Part shown: one piece after another, positions 1-11,241 of the stretch | Numbering within the stretch: position 1 is the stretch's first letter | Layout of the letters: every line of letters begins with the position of its first letter | Source of the DNA: Rotaria macrura | Taxonomy: Eukaryota > Rotifera > Eurotatoria > Philodinida > Philodinidae | Assembly (NCBI GenBank): GCA_900239685.1 | Contig: OENT01000069.1 | Coordinates: 181,795 to 245,794, forward strand | DNA length: 64,000 bases | Direction of reading: 5' to 3' | The notes under the pieces: generated by a model | The model's database searches: none | The model's input: only the letters and a program-made list of their open reading frames with translations | What the model was told of the DNA's origin: nothing | Program-made: the position numbers and the translations under genes

Positions 1-56
1 ATGGAAAAACTATCATATACGGACCGTAAATGGTATCCGTTTTGATCGACCTGGGT
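1..56. mobile_element. Right end of a CCCAG-type element, cut by window edge
   Basis: The first 56 bases carry the same short words (TATACGG, CCGTAAA) that fill the element at 2017-2343, and end TCGACCTGGG followed by TT. The element at 2017-2343 ends TTCGACTAGGG followed by TT. I read this as the right terminus of a second copy of that family; the rest lies outside the window. Confidence 0.45.
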
Positions 57-2016
57 TATTAAGAATAAAATTGACAACAAGACAATGCGTCTCTTATGTG
101 AAATTCAATTTCTTTTGTTTGACTACGACGAGTGACTAATAACTTAATAACTGATCAACATTGATGAAAGACATCAGAAAATCTTCGATATTTTCAAGGA
201 AATACATTTTTTGAGATTCTTACACGATAATGTTACTTTTTTTGGGGTATTTTTTGTTCACTTTTTCTTCTTTTGGTCTATTTGATACAACGATGAATAT
301 GAACAGTCCTCAAATTAATCTCATATGATGATCTCTTCTTTGGTCTCCTTTTGAATGCTTTCCTAGAATTCCGAGTTGTAATAATTCATAATTATATTTT
401 TATATGGAAGAGAATCAAGTATACAAAGAAATACATATATTCTATGACGAAGTCTGAGTTAAAATATATAAACGCTTACATTCTTCCCATGCACGAATTA
501 TTTTCAGAATAATTTGATAGCTACATTACAAGTGTTGCATATAAACAGACTTTGAAAATTTTTCATTAATAACATGCAGTTTGAAAGATTTTGTTGTGTT
601 TTGTTTTCAAAACATTTTACCGATCAGATTTGTCACAAAATTCAGTTAATAAAAGGTTAATTGCATATCATTAATTACGCTTTGTATGATGAACTTTACA
701 AACCTTTAATTAAACACTTAGGTAAAATATGCAAATGTCATTTTTATATTTCAACAAATGAACCATGAACAATACGATTGAGATTGTGAAAACATTGATC
801 CCAAAATGTATGGATACATCTGACGTAATATAAAATGGACTTTCCAAGTCTGAAATTAATGATGATATTGAACAAGTTAATAGTTAATTAAAAAAACATC
901 AACACTAAATTGATTTGCACTAATTGAAACAGCATTTTGGTAGTCGAAAAACAGCTGCTGTACAATATAAATAAATACAACATGAAATAAGTTTTGATAG
1001 TTGATTTATTGGAGTTGCTCACTAAATTGTCTTTAGTAAAAAAGAATTATCAAATGAGAACCTGCTTTATTTTCTTCACCTTATTTATAGATAAAGTACG
1101 ATATGAAGTATTTGATGTTTATGCAGGTAGAAAGATCAATTCAGTTTATATCTGTCATTGATATCTTGTACCGTTAGGATAGCAAAACAAAGTCTTTATT
1201 TAGATGAAAAAAATCCTTTGATAAAAAATGACTAGATAAAAAGCCAGTAGTGAGATTTTATCTGAAGAAAGAAAAGTGATTACTTGTGGATGTTATCAAA
1301 CCGAAAAAAAGAGAGCAACATCAGTAATATCAACAGAAGGGAGAAGCAGAGAGAAAAAATACAAATTGTTGAACTCGAACATAAGAAAAAAACTGATAGG
1401 CTCAAAAATAGTGTTTATTGAATATCATTACTGGGATTTGATGATGATGCTTGTAAATCATTCAATTATGAAAAACGTTATTGATAAAGTGATCGATATG
1501 GTCCTTGTTGAGAATCAGAACTGGTTTCAGACGATGCATCGTAATACATAACGCCTGCTTGAAGTTCACTTGCTTGTTCATCTAGACTTTAGATATTGTG
1601 CACTCGATTGTTCAATAAGTATTGTTGCTTGAGTGCTTGTGTTGCAAAGAGTTTGAGCCGGTGGTGGACGACTATCATTTCAATTCATTGAAGGATAATG
1701 TGATGGTTTCATACGAAAACTATCACTCATCATTGATGAAAAATCAACATGTGCTTGTTGACGACCAGATACTGGAGCAAAGGTTGAGTTTGTATCAGAT
1801 AAATAAACAGAATAGGGTGAGGATACGTGATGCAAATCTTGTGTTCGATTATATAATGAAGGTAAACATGGTAGACCTTCTGATAGATATGATAGCAAAA
1901 TCTAAATCCGAAATCATCATTTCATTTCGATCTGTTGAATGACGTCGAAATTAATTACACAAACTTGATTCTTGCTTTGATGACGATAAATTACCAGAAC
2001 GATATAAACGAGCATT
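57..2016. other. Non-coding stretch, no supported gene
   Basis: About 2 kb of AT-rich sequence. Two short open frames (1276-1551 and 1622-1942, plus strand) have no recognisable domain and no good splice partners. They lie in a stretch that looks like decayed coding or mobile sequence, but I cannot name it. Confidence 0.5.
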
Positions 2017-2343
2017 CCCAGTTCGTCTATTTCGGACTTCGAATACGCCTATAAACCACCGTAAACGCTCCTCACACAGCCGTAAATCGTCGTATTTCAG
2101 CGTTTTACATGGTCCTCCAGTATAACGGACGTATATCACCTATCGTATACAGAGAAATACGGTGGGAAATGGAAACCGTTTACGGATTTTGTATACGAGA
2201 ACCATGAACGATCGTTTTTCTTTCCCTATTTCATCGTGTTTCCCCGTATACGACAAGGAGATTTATGATCGTAATAATGGACCATGTATTTTGCCGTATT
2301 TCTCCGTATACGGTCGTTAACGACTGTTATTGTTCGACTAGGG
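2017..2343. mobile_element. CCCAG-type non-autonomous element filled with CGTATACGG words
   Basis: The interval starts CCCAGTTCG and ends CGACTAGGG, giving short imperfect terminal inverted repeats (CCC-AGT-CG). It is flanked on both sides by TT, a candidate 2-bp target duplication. Inside, degenerate copies of CGTATACGG, CCGTAAA and CCGTATTT recur in both orientations from about 2050 to 2330. The 327-bp length is close to the elements at 6339-6666 and 12300-12626. No reading frame is preserved, so this would be a non-autonomous element. The terminal repeats are short, so the borders are moderately supported; the partial copy at 1-56 strengthens them. Confidence 0.55.
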
Positions 2344-2777
2344 TTTGATACTGAAATATGTGTCACTTGTAAGATTCTCTTTGCTGGTGCATTAGTCGAG
2401 CATAAACCAACGAAAAATTCATTTAAGATAATGTCCAAACTTTCCAAATTTTTGTAACTAGAAGAAACAAATACTTACTGAATAATAGTATATGAGAAAG
2501 TGCAAATCTCTTTTATATTGTAAATATCTTACCTCAAGGTTTTGTTTTCTTCCTTGACATATTCATCCAATGAAAAAGTTAAATCCTTCAATAATTTTAA
2601 TGTGTCCTGAAATTCGCAAAAACAAAATTCTTTTTCTTTTACTGAAGAATATTCTACTTAAAGATGCATTCACGGAAACTTGGTTTTGTCTTGCTTTGAT
2701 TTTTAATCTAACTGACAAGTCATTTATATCGTAATCACACGTATAAAAGTTAAATTGATGACTACCATACGCAAGAA
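2344..2777. other. Non-coding stretch
   Basis: No gene, RNA or clear repeat seen between two elements. Confidence 0.5.
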
Positions 2778-3750
2778 CCCATGTCGCCTCTATTTTTGCA
2801 ACTGCGCCGCAGTAACGCGCAGAGCCAATTTTACGCCGCAATTATGCGTAACTACGCCACATTCATCCTAGTGAAGGTCTCTATAAGAAACTAAGCTTAC
2901 TGCGACGCAGACCAACGTAACTGCGTCGGAGTGATCGCATCGTACGATCTGTTGTAAACGTAACTGACCAATTATAAAGGATTCTTCCTTATTTATAATT
3001 GGTCGCACTCGAGCACTAATACTTAGCCACAGAAAATCAGTATAAATAGCAGTGCTCGTCATATTTTCGTTCATAAATCATTTTACTTTAAACAGTAGAA
3101 TAGATATTTAATTTTTTTAAGAATTTTTTTCGATTTAAATTTTTGTAGTTGTTCAATTTTTGAAATTTTTTTCTTAAATTATTTTCCATCTTTTTAAAGA
3201 AATTTTTTCCGTTATTTAAAAAATTTAAAAAAAATGTTTTCAGATGTTGCTTTTTTTTGATTTTTCAAGACTTTCATTTTCCATGATTTTAGAAATTCAT
3301 AATTTTTTTTAACTCGTAGTTTCGTAAATTTTGGAATTTTTTAGCTTTTAATATTTTGATTTTTCTAGATATTTATTTTCGTTAATTTTTGAAATTTAAA
3401 ATTTTTTTAAAGTTTTAGTGTTGTAAATTAATCTTTTTTAAATTTTTTGTAAAAATTTTAATTTTGTAATTTTATGTTTTTTATTTTTTGCACGGAAAAA
3501 GTTTTTAAGCTCTCAATAAAAATACAAATAAAATGATAACTTAATCTAAGGGATCTCTCGTATGTATTGCAACGCAACTGTGCCGCATAACTGCAGTTAA
3601 CTGGTACTCACTTTTGCGTAACTGTGAATTTTTCGCCCTAACTACGCGTAACTGCGATTTCTTTATCGTAGTGACGCGTAACTACGTCGCAATTTTCCGT
3701 AATTACGGGTCACAGTGCGATCGCAGTTTCATCGTAATGAAACATATGGG
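2778..3750. mobile_element. Element with two arrays of TAACTGCG words around an AT-rich core
   Basis: Two arrays of TAACTGCG/CGCAGTTA-like words (about 2795-2960 and 3565-3740) flank a T/A-rich core (about 3080-3540). The interval begins CCCATG and ends CATATGGG, but the flanking bases do not form a clean duplication. An internal pair (CCTAG at 2867, CTAAGGG at 3546-3552, each next to AT) could mark a nested element or the true border. An inverted repeat (GACCAATTATAAA / TTTATAATTGGTC, about 2967-3004) lies in the left half. A related sequence at 16684-17196 shares the TTATTTA-AATTGGTC segment, the AT-rich core and the TGCGACGCAGT word. Confidence 0.45.
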
Positions 3751-5276
3751 CAATAACAAGAAGACGCTTTTTCTTATTACTAATAAGAAATGAGATTGCA
3801 GGTGTGTTTTCTGAATAGCTTGATGAAATGGTTCTGCTATAGGCGTGAAGAAAACGAAAAAAGGCAATACCAGACGTATACGTTGATGTTGTTTAGGAAA
3901 AATTCGTCAAGAGATGAATGAATATAAATAGTTTGTGCGATATGGATGGTATAAACAAAAGAGAAAAGAAAAAAAGAAGCATCTTTTGTGAACACAGTCA
4001 ACAAGAACATACGAAATAAAAATAAAAGAAAGCAGAACATTCATACAATATCAATTTTAAAATGACCAAAATGATAGCAGAATGAGAGAACATCTTTCAG
4101 GATATTATCTTTCCGAAATTTCAACTTTCGACATACTATTTTTTCGATGCATTATTTTTCGAGATTTTTTTCTTTCGAGATTTGGACAACAATCCTTATG
4201 ATTTTGGAGCTAATGAGTAGCGATGAGTAGTAGTCTTATCTCATCTTAGTGATTCTAATTCAGGGGAAATATTTATCTATAATATCGATTGCCATTAAGG
4301 TTTTTTCGTGGATGATCGGATATATATCTATATACTATCTCTTGAACAACGAAAAACATGAAGACACTGTCAAATAGGGGAACAAAAAGAGAATTCTATA
4401 GCAGCTAGTAACATTTACAAGTGAATACGTTCAATCACTATATGATAAAATGGAATAAAGATGTAACACAAGGAATAGCTGCTGATTGAAATACTAGCTT
4501 ATAGGGTGCTCTAAGACAATTCAGGTACACCAGTGGATTGTACGTCGATACGTTGGATTCTCTAACTGATCAACATAGTAACGTAGTGAGTGATGCATTA
4601 ATCTCCAGAAAAAAATCAGCTGCATAGTGAGAATGGGTGAAAGTCGTACAAGACACCGTGTAGAATAGCTCAATGCTCTCCATGGTTTTTCTTTCTATCG
4701 ACATAGCAATATCTTTGTTGCCGACCATGGTAATGATCGTGTACAATGTTTTTCGTTTATGGAGACTAATAAGAATGTTGTATTTATCCGCGCCCCTTTT
4801 ATAAAATCAGGATGAAGTCGAATGAAAGATCTTAATATATTTCTAGCCATGTCCGGGAGCATGATCAGTAAGGGAAACGGCATATGTGGAAGGTGTCAAT
4901 GGACGCGAAGGAAAGACTAACACTCATACATATTCCAATAAGATTCACACTCTCATGGCAAAAATCATACCAGTGTGTGTATTCCATGTCGACACTTGCA
5001 TTGAAATACACGAATTTCTCACCACACAGTTATCGTAACACACAAATTCGTATTCAAACCAAACCAATAAAAAGCATTATGGCTACAAATACATTTATGG
5101 TTTTACTCTCATGTATTACAAAATCGAGTACGGGTGAATTATGTACACACGTTAGCAGACTGAAGATCATGTTTCGATGCACATAGTACAATTTACATTT
5201 TTTTATGTTTGTACGTATATGGATACAACTCTATGATAGAGAATGTAAGAGAAGTGTCTTGCATAAAGATATAAAA
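3751..5276. other. Non-coding stretch 3' of the ART-LRR gene
   Basis: This 1.5 kb is AT-rich. The 100-residue open frame at 4884-5186 has no recognisable domain, and I do not treat it as a gene. The 3' untranslated region of the minus-strand ART-LRR gene should lie just below 5277, but I do not see an obvious AATAAA near the stop. Confidence 0.45.
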
Positions 5277-8200
5277 TCACCAAGACAATTTCAACAGCTT
5301 ATTTTTCTTTTTGACGTTAGCCAAGAGCTCTGAACCTTGTTCACCAATCTGATTTCCGGGAAGGTGTACCGAAGTAAGTGTCTGCCCAAAAATGAAACCT
5401 TAATATGTTAGTAATGAAGAAAACGTAGAGCCCTACCCTATTATCAAGTAATGCACGAGCAAGGTATTCTGCTCCTTTGTCACCTATTCTATTTAGACTA
5501 AGTTCTACTGCTTCAAGTGTCTGTTTAAAAGATTCAAATTGGATAACAGTTACCCACGGAGAAATTTTAAGGGAAAAACCGCGGCCAAACGCGCTTATTT
5601 TTACTTAACCGTGGTTTTTCCTAAAAAATTGCACTGTCACTGAAAAAACTGCGGTTAACCGCGGTTTTTCTCGTTGCGTTTTAAATTAAACGCAGTTTCC
5701 TAAACGAATACCGCATTATTCGAAAATGCGGTTCGACTCGGTTTCCCAAAACCGCAATGAACACCATTGTAAACGCGGTATTCCAAAATGGGGTTACACG
5801 CGGTTACCCAAAACCGCAGTGAACAACATTGTAAACGCGATATTCGGAAACGCGGTTGGACGAGGTTTTGAGAACCGCAGTAAATACCATTTTAACCGCG
5901 GTATTCTGAAATGCGATTAGTCTGTATAGTCAGACACGGAGATTATCGTAATTTTAACTTTTGCATCGAAACTTGCAGCTTCAGATCGCATGAAATATTG
6001 TTAATATCGTTTTAACTGTAGTCACGAATGAATACCTCTTATGTGAAATGTATTTTGCGAAAGCAACAATTTTTTTAAAATAAAATTTGACAGTGAGATG
6101 AAATGTACAATTGAGAAAAAAGACTGCATATTGAGTTTCTGGGCCAGGAGAGTATGTCGTTTAATTGTATTAAAGAATTTTTTTTCGTAAAGTGGATCTC
6201 ATTTGAGAGGGAATCATTGCAAAATCCTAGCAGTGAAGCCGGGAACAGCTGATTTTTTTTATTCTTTATTAATTGTAAAATTAAAAAATCAAACAAAAAA
6301 TCAATGATTCGATCAAAGAGATAAAGTTTTGTATCCTTCCCAGGTGAATGAATCCGATACCGAATCCGATCGGATCCTACGATCCGATGAAATCTTATGG
6401 GAATCCGGGTTGTGGAAACAGTAACGGATCCGACAGAAGAAACCTATTTTCTTATTTGTGTACGAATTAGCATTTAATCCCAATAGTAGAGGCCTGTTTT
6501 ATCATATGATGAAATCCAATCGGATTCCGATAGTAGGATTCGATAAAATCCAATAGTAGGGATCCGAATCTCGGATCGCAACCAAGAATCCGATGGGATT
6601 TCGTCGGATAAGAGAAACTCTGATAAAAACTTGATCGGATCCAATGGTCGGAATGATTCTCCTGGGTTGTTGTTCAAAAATTAAATCAAGGGTGGTTGAA
6701 ACAGCTTAAACAAGAGTCGTTTGATTTTCCTGATTTAATTTATTTTCTGATTTTCCTGATTTAGTCTTTTTTTCCTGATTTCTGTGATTTTTTTAATGTT
6801 TTTGTTGATGTTTTCAATTTCGTTGATTGTAATCAATCGATTAAAAATTTTTAAAAAAATCATAAAATCATAAATCAGTTTCCCCTTGCTCGATCAGCTT
6901 ATAAGGCAGATTCGCTGATAGATTTGTGTGCACAAATATGATCGAGTGGTTTGTATAGTCATATACGAATTTAGAGAAGTAGAAGAATATGTGAAAAACT
7001 AGTGTTCGAATCCAGCTTCGCCCAAAAATAAATAAAGTATAAATAATTAGATTGCTTCCTAGCTGACTAAGTGAAAAATGAGCAATAATGATAGATTCCT
7101 ATAGAAATTACCTGTACCAAGAAGTTAGTAAGCAATACTATGAAAGTGTAAATAATTTTGGTTAATTTTTTTTCACAGTTTGAGTACATCTTAAAACAAC
7201 CGCTCTGTACCGCGGTGCCAAGAAATCCCGGTATTTAGCGTTTCCAAAAAACGCTGGAGTCAGACCGTTAATGCGGTTTTTTAAAACTGCGTTCTACTGC
7301 GTCTTGAAAAAACCGCAGTTTTCACTGTTTTTGAAAAGACTAATAAACGGTCTGACTCCCGCGTTTCAAAATATCGTTCCAAACCACGGTTTTGAAAAAC
7401 GCATGTCACCGCGTTTTTTGAGCGAACTTTTTTCCGTCGGTACTATACCATATGGAATGCTCACTGTGTTTTCTCTTAATCCATCAGCTATATGTCTCAT
7501 GCCAGTAGCATCCAGTTGATTACCGTTAAGATCAAGTCTTTTTAGTGTCTGTTTAAACATACAAATGCATGCTTCAATAGAATAAAAAGTAATGATGACT
7601 TTATTTTGTTGTAGTCCGCGTGCGATATGTTTGGCCCCAACGGTACCGATTTGATTTCTGGCCAGATTTAGATGAGTTAGGGCCTGCAAGGCAGAGTAAG
7701 AAGTGATATGATAGGTGAGCAAAGAAATATTCACTGAGTTTTTCTCTAAAGCAGTGGCTAAATATTCCGTTCCTTGGTCAGAAATCTTATTGCTCCAAAA
7801 ATTGAGTGTTGTAAGCGTCTATAAAAAAGAGTTATGATTTGATAAGGTCAAGAGTGACGTAGTTAAATTTCTTTACTATAAGACTATGCAAAACTGCCTG
7901 TGAAAGCTTTTTTACCTAATTCATTTTCACTATCTAACTGTGCTTGGATATGTCATTCGGAGTTCAGCCTATGTACATCTACTACACTTTAAGTTGAACT
8001 ACTCGGCCATACGTCACCAATAGTCAAACGCTCAAGTATAATAAAGTACTGAGATTTCAGTATCCATGAGTTATGTTATAGGTGTAATTCAAGTAATATA
8101 CAGTAACAAATTTCGTTTGTATTAAAACAACAAAACTAGTACGTTTTCAACGACTATTTTGGCACTATCTCGGAGTATAGTTGATTACACTGTAGTACGT

Positions 8201-10639
8201 AAATCTCTTTTTGTCTTTGAATATATCTCACTCGATTATCTTTTATTGCATTAGCTAGATGCTCTGTTCCAACCGCAGTGATTTGATTACACCATAGGCA
8301 CAGTGTTGTGAGTATCTATCAAGAATGAGAAATATGATGGGCCGGATGTACAGCTAAAAATCAGAAGTACTTTGTTGTTTCGAAGTGCGTCGGCTATGTA
8401 TACTACTCCTTGATCTTCAATTTTATTTAAACCAAGGTTTAGATTGGCTAGCGTCTGTAGGAAAGAGCGGCAATTAGTTTTTAAAAAGCTGAAATAATGA
8501 GCAGGTTCACTTTGCTATTTCTTATTAAATTCGCTATATGTTCTGCTCCCTTGTATCCAATTTGATTTCCGCTCAGATCCAGTGTACTGAGTGCCTAAAC
8601 AAAAAGTTATATACGTGCAAGAAAATACCAATAGTGAGAAAATACTACTCCGTTCTGTTCTAGTGAGCGTGCTAAATCTTCCACACCGTCATCTGCAATT
8701 GTGTTGCTACAGAGGCTAAGCTCCTTTAGTGTCTGTAGACAAAACGTCAACAAGGATATAAGAAAAATAAGTAAAAACCTGCAGTTACCGTATTATTTTG
8801 AAGCGCGCCAGCTAAATACTTTCCACCTATTGCCTCAATCTGATTTCTCTCTACATGAAGTGTGGCCAGTGTCTTCAAGATGCGTCTAAAATACATTTCG
8901 AAGCATACAATAATAATCAAGCTCACCGTATTCGTTTCTAACGCTTTGGCTATATGCTTTGCTCCTTGATTTCCGATTTCATTGCGATTTAGGCGTAGTT
9001 CTTTAAGTACCTGTTACGAATGTTAATGCTGATATGAGAAATATTTGTTATCCGAGTGGCTTACTTTGTTCTTCTGTAATGCAGAAGCTAAATGCCCTGC
9101 GCCAACAGCACTAATTTGATTGTCGTCTAGATCAAGTATGGTTAGCGTCTGCTGTATGGTGTTAAATAAAGACTTCTAAGAAATGGCTTAGATATTACTT
9201 TTACTTCGTTCTCAGCCAATGCTGCAGCAACATGTTTTATACCTTGATCTCCAACTTCGTTGTTGTTGAGATTCAGATTTTTGAGTGACTGTCGGAAAAA
9301 TCCATCAAAGACATAAGAGAGAAGGAAAACTTCGCCCTACAGTATCACTTCGTAGTGCAGCAGCTAAATAGTAGACACCATTGGGTCCGATTTTGTTTCC
9401 TGAGAGATTAAGTGTAACGAGTGTCTGCTGCGGTTGAAAAATACAGATGCAGAGCACATTAGACAACAATACAAGTTACTGAGTTATATAGTAAGGCATG
9501 AGCCATATTTAGGGAGTGGCTATGTAGACTACAGAATGGTCTGATATTATTATGTGTAAAAGTGTAAAGAAGATTCGTACTAGGGGTGTACCGAGAGCGA
9601 GAGGCTAGGTCTTGGTACACTCCTAACCCCTACAAACGTCAACTTTAGAAAAATTTTAATAGTGATATTGAAATATTTCCACTCTTACCCTATTGTCTTT
9701 TAAAATTTCAGCTAAGATTTCAGCACCACGTTGAGTTATCCCAGTGCATGATAAATTAAGTTCAGTGCACTGTTTTTCAATAACAGCCTCTTCAATTATG
9801 TGCTTGATGCAGGCATCAGTCAGTCTTGTGTGAGATAAATCCAATATTAGTGGAGATTTTCTTCCTTTTGTTGAATCCGAACTGTATCTACGTGGTAGGC
9901 TTAGTGCTTCAAGAGGCTTGAGATTAGGAAATTTGGGTTGTCTCTCTTGTAACTTGATGATATGAAGACCTGTTTTATCACATTGGTTGCTCACAACTTC
10001 AAATTCGGTACCAGGTTGAAGCAAAATTTCTTGTTCAGAACCAAACATCGAATGCCGAGTTATATCTTTGCCTGTATCGCAATAGATAATAAATAGAGTT
10101 CCTTGGCCTGTCTCAGTGAGAAAACCATCCTTCGATTCTGTTTCAGAACGATTGCAAGAAGAGAATCCCCACCAGATAATCATTTTACCTAGAGAATATT
10201 GATCGGCCAAATTCACATTAACACATCGATAGACTGTTTGAGAAGTCGATTTGAGTTTGGACAGTGCATTGATAATAAGTCGAAGATAAGGAAAAAAAGG
10301 TTTCAATAAATCTCGATTTCTTCGGCGCAATGTCCTGTTTAAAACGATGTAGAAAGACTTTTCTTTCGGCTCCCATACCATTGAATAAAGTACAATCGAA
10401 CAAGATTCATCGAATGATAAACCTTCCTCTGATCCCATGCTTTGCCTTGTCTTTTGTGCTGTATATACCATATGCTCAATTTCCGGAACTAAATTCACCA
10501 GAGGATGAATAGCTTCATCGATGGACACAAGTGGCTGACTCTCATATCCTGTAATTGGTACTAGTACTTCCAGTGGTTCTGAGACCATATCAGAATAACG
10601 GCTAGAGAAATTCAATTCAACCGAATGTGAGAAACTCAT
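5277..10639 (-). CDS. ART-LRR protein: ADP-ribosyltransferase-like domain plus about 15 leucine-rich repeats
   Basis: Fifteen exons (minus strand, 5' to 3'): 10639-9689, 9424-9341, 9288-9205, 9148-9065, 9010-8927, 8872-8789, 8732-8649, 8594-8511, 8454-8371, 8315-8232, 7818-7735, 7683-7600, 7548-7465, 5520-5437 and 5381-5277 (stop TGA). Numbering residues from an upstream in-frame Met at 10669, exon 1 encodes an ART-like domain (about 95-245) with R148 (YRCV), S170-S171 (GFSSC) and E212-Q-E214, matching the R-S-ExE triad of arginine-type ADP-ribosyltransferases. Two LRRs follow, then thirteen exons of exactly 84 nt, all phase 0, each encoding one 28-residue ribonuclease-inhibitor/NLRC3-type repeat, and a final exon ending KLLKLSW. 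The likely role is an intracellular sensor or effector; the target is unknown. I chose Met11 (10639) because the bases before it (TTTTTTGCTGTAG) look like a splice acceptor, so an upstream exon may exist (see 11242-11553). Most introns are 51-56 nt; three are longer (264, 413 and 1944 nt), the last because of a transposon. Confidence 0.85.
5751..5935. repeat. Tandem repeat, about 62-bp unit, three copies
   Basis: Units begin with ACCGCARTGAAC-like sequence at 5751, 5813 and 5874 and contain the ACCATTGTAAACGCGGTATTC motif in diverged form. They form part of the left word array of the element at 5553-7440. The 64-residue open frame at 5726-5920 is a by-product of this repeat. Confidence 0.7.
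6339..6666. mobile_element. MITE copy 1 (GGATCCGAT family), nested in the 5553-7440 element
   Basis: The element begins CCCAGGTGAATGAATCC and ends GGAATGATTCTCCTGGG, giving an imperfect inverted repeat, and is flanked by TT on both sides. Its interior is dense in ATCCGAT/GGATCCGAT words in both orientations. It is nearly identical over most of its length to 22429-22718 in the opposite orientation, and more distantly related to 16205-16566. It has no coding capacity. Confidence 0.8.
9581..9632. repeat. Small hairpin resembling two abutting hAT-like ends
   Basis: TAGGGGTGTACCGAG (9581-9595) faces CTTGGTACAC...AACCCCTA (9611-9632) inside the first intron of the ART-LRR gene. The ends look like hAT termini (TAGGGGTGTA), but the flanking 8-mers do not match, so this may be a deletion remnant or only a hairpin. 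Confidence 0.4.
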
Positions 10640-11241
10640 TTCACTGAATAATCCTACAGCAAAAAACACATAATTCTTAATTCAAAGTTTTCAATTGTGA
10701 GTGACCATATTTTTTAAAAGATAGTGTTGCTATAAAGTCTCAAGATCAGGCTTTTCATGGATATTTAAGTTACACTGTAAAAAGAGAAAGGAATAATGGA
10801 TTGTGAACCTCTAGAAAACCATTTCGGTTCGACAAAGCGCACCGTTGAATAATCACTGAACCTATTATTTGATCCAAAAGAATTAATTTGTAGTGTTAAT
10901 ATTTTTAGATGTAAGCTCCTTCAGAGTTGAATTGAGCTAACGTGTCATATATATATTCATATGCTAAATTGTTCCCATTCTTCTGTATTAATGTTTCTCT
11001 ACTTACCTGTTCTCTTGAAACTGATCTTGGCAATGTATTATTCTTATTGAGATGACGACTCCAGAAATTTTTACCAAGCAAACAATCCAATTTGCATTCG
11101 ACATTACTATTTTATAAGTAAAACTTGGAATTTACCAGGCAATTTCTAATAACGTCTCTGCATCAACTGACAAGAGAAAAGAAACGTTTTGCATGGCTGT
11201 TACATATGTTGTGATAATTTTATTGTACCATAGTCAACAAT

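Larger units (their letters stand above)
5553..7440. mobile_element. 1.9-kb CCC...GG element inside an ART-LRR intron, TA duplication
   Basis: The element starts CCCACGGAGAAA and ends TTTTTTCCGTCGG (reverse complement CCGACGGAAAAA), and is flanked on both sides by TA. Its two ends are arrays of AACCGCGGTT/GCGGTTTT-like words (about 5570-5920 and 7195-7440); the middle is unlike them and holds a second element (6339-6666). Removing the element plus one TA leaves an intron of exactly 54 nt, the size of the neighbouring introns, so the borders are well supported. No transposase frame is seen. In the left array three units of about 62 bp follow one another (5751, 5813, 5874). In the right array GGAGTCAGACCG (7254) faces CGGTCTGACTCC (7348) as an inverted repeat. 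Confidence 0.8.

Noticed and set aside
4884-5186. 100-residue plus-strand frame downstream of the ART-LRR gene
   Set aside because: No domain, no splice or promoter support, biased composition.
5726-5920. 64-residue frame in the GCGGTT array
   Set aside because: A by-product of a roughly 62-bp tandem repeat inside a mobile element.
7366-7734. 122-residue minus frame as a separate LRR gene
   Set aside because: It is a read-through of two 84-nt exons of the ART-LRR gene, the intron between them and part of the inserted element.
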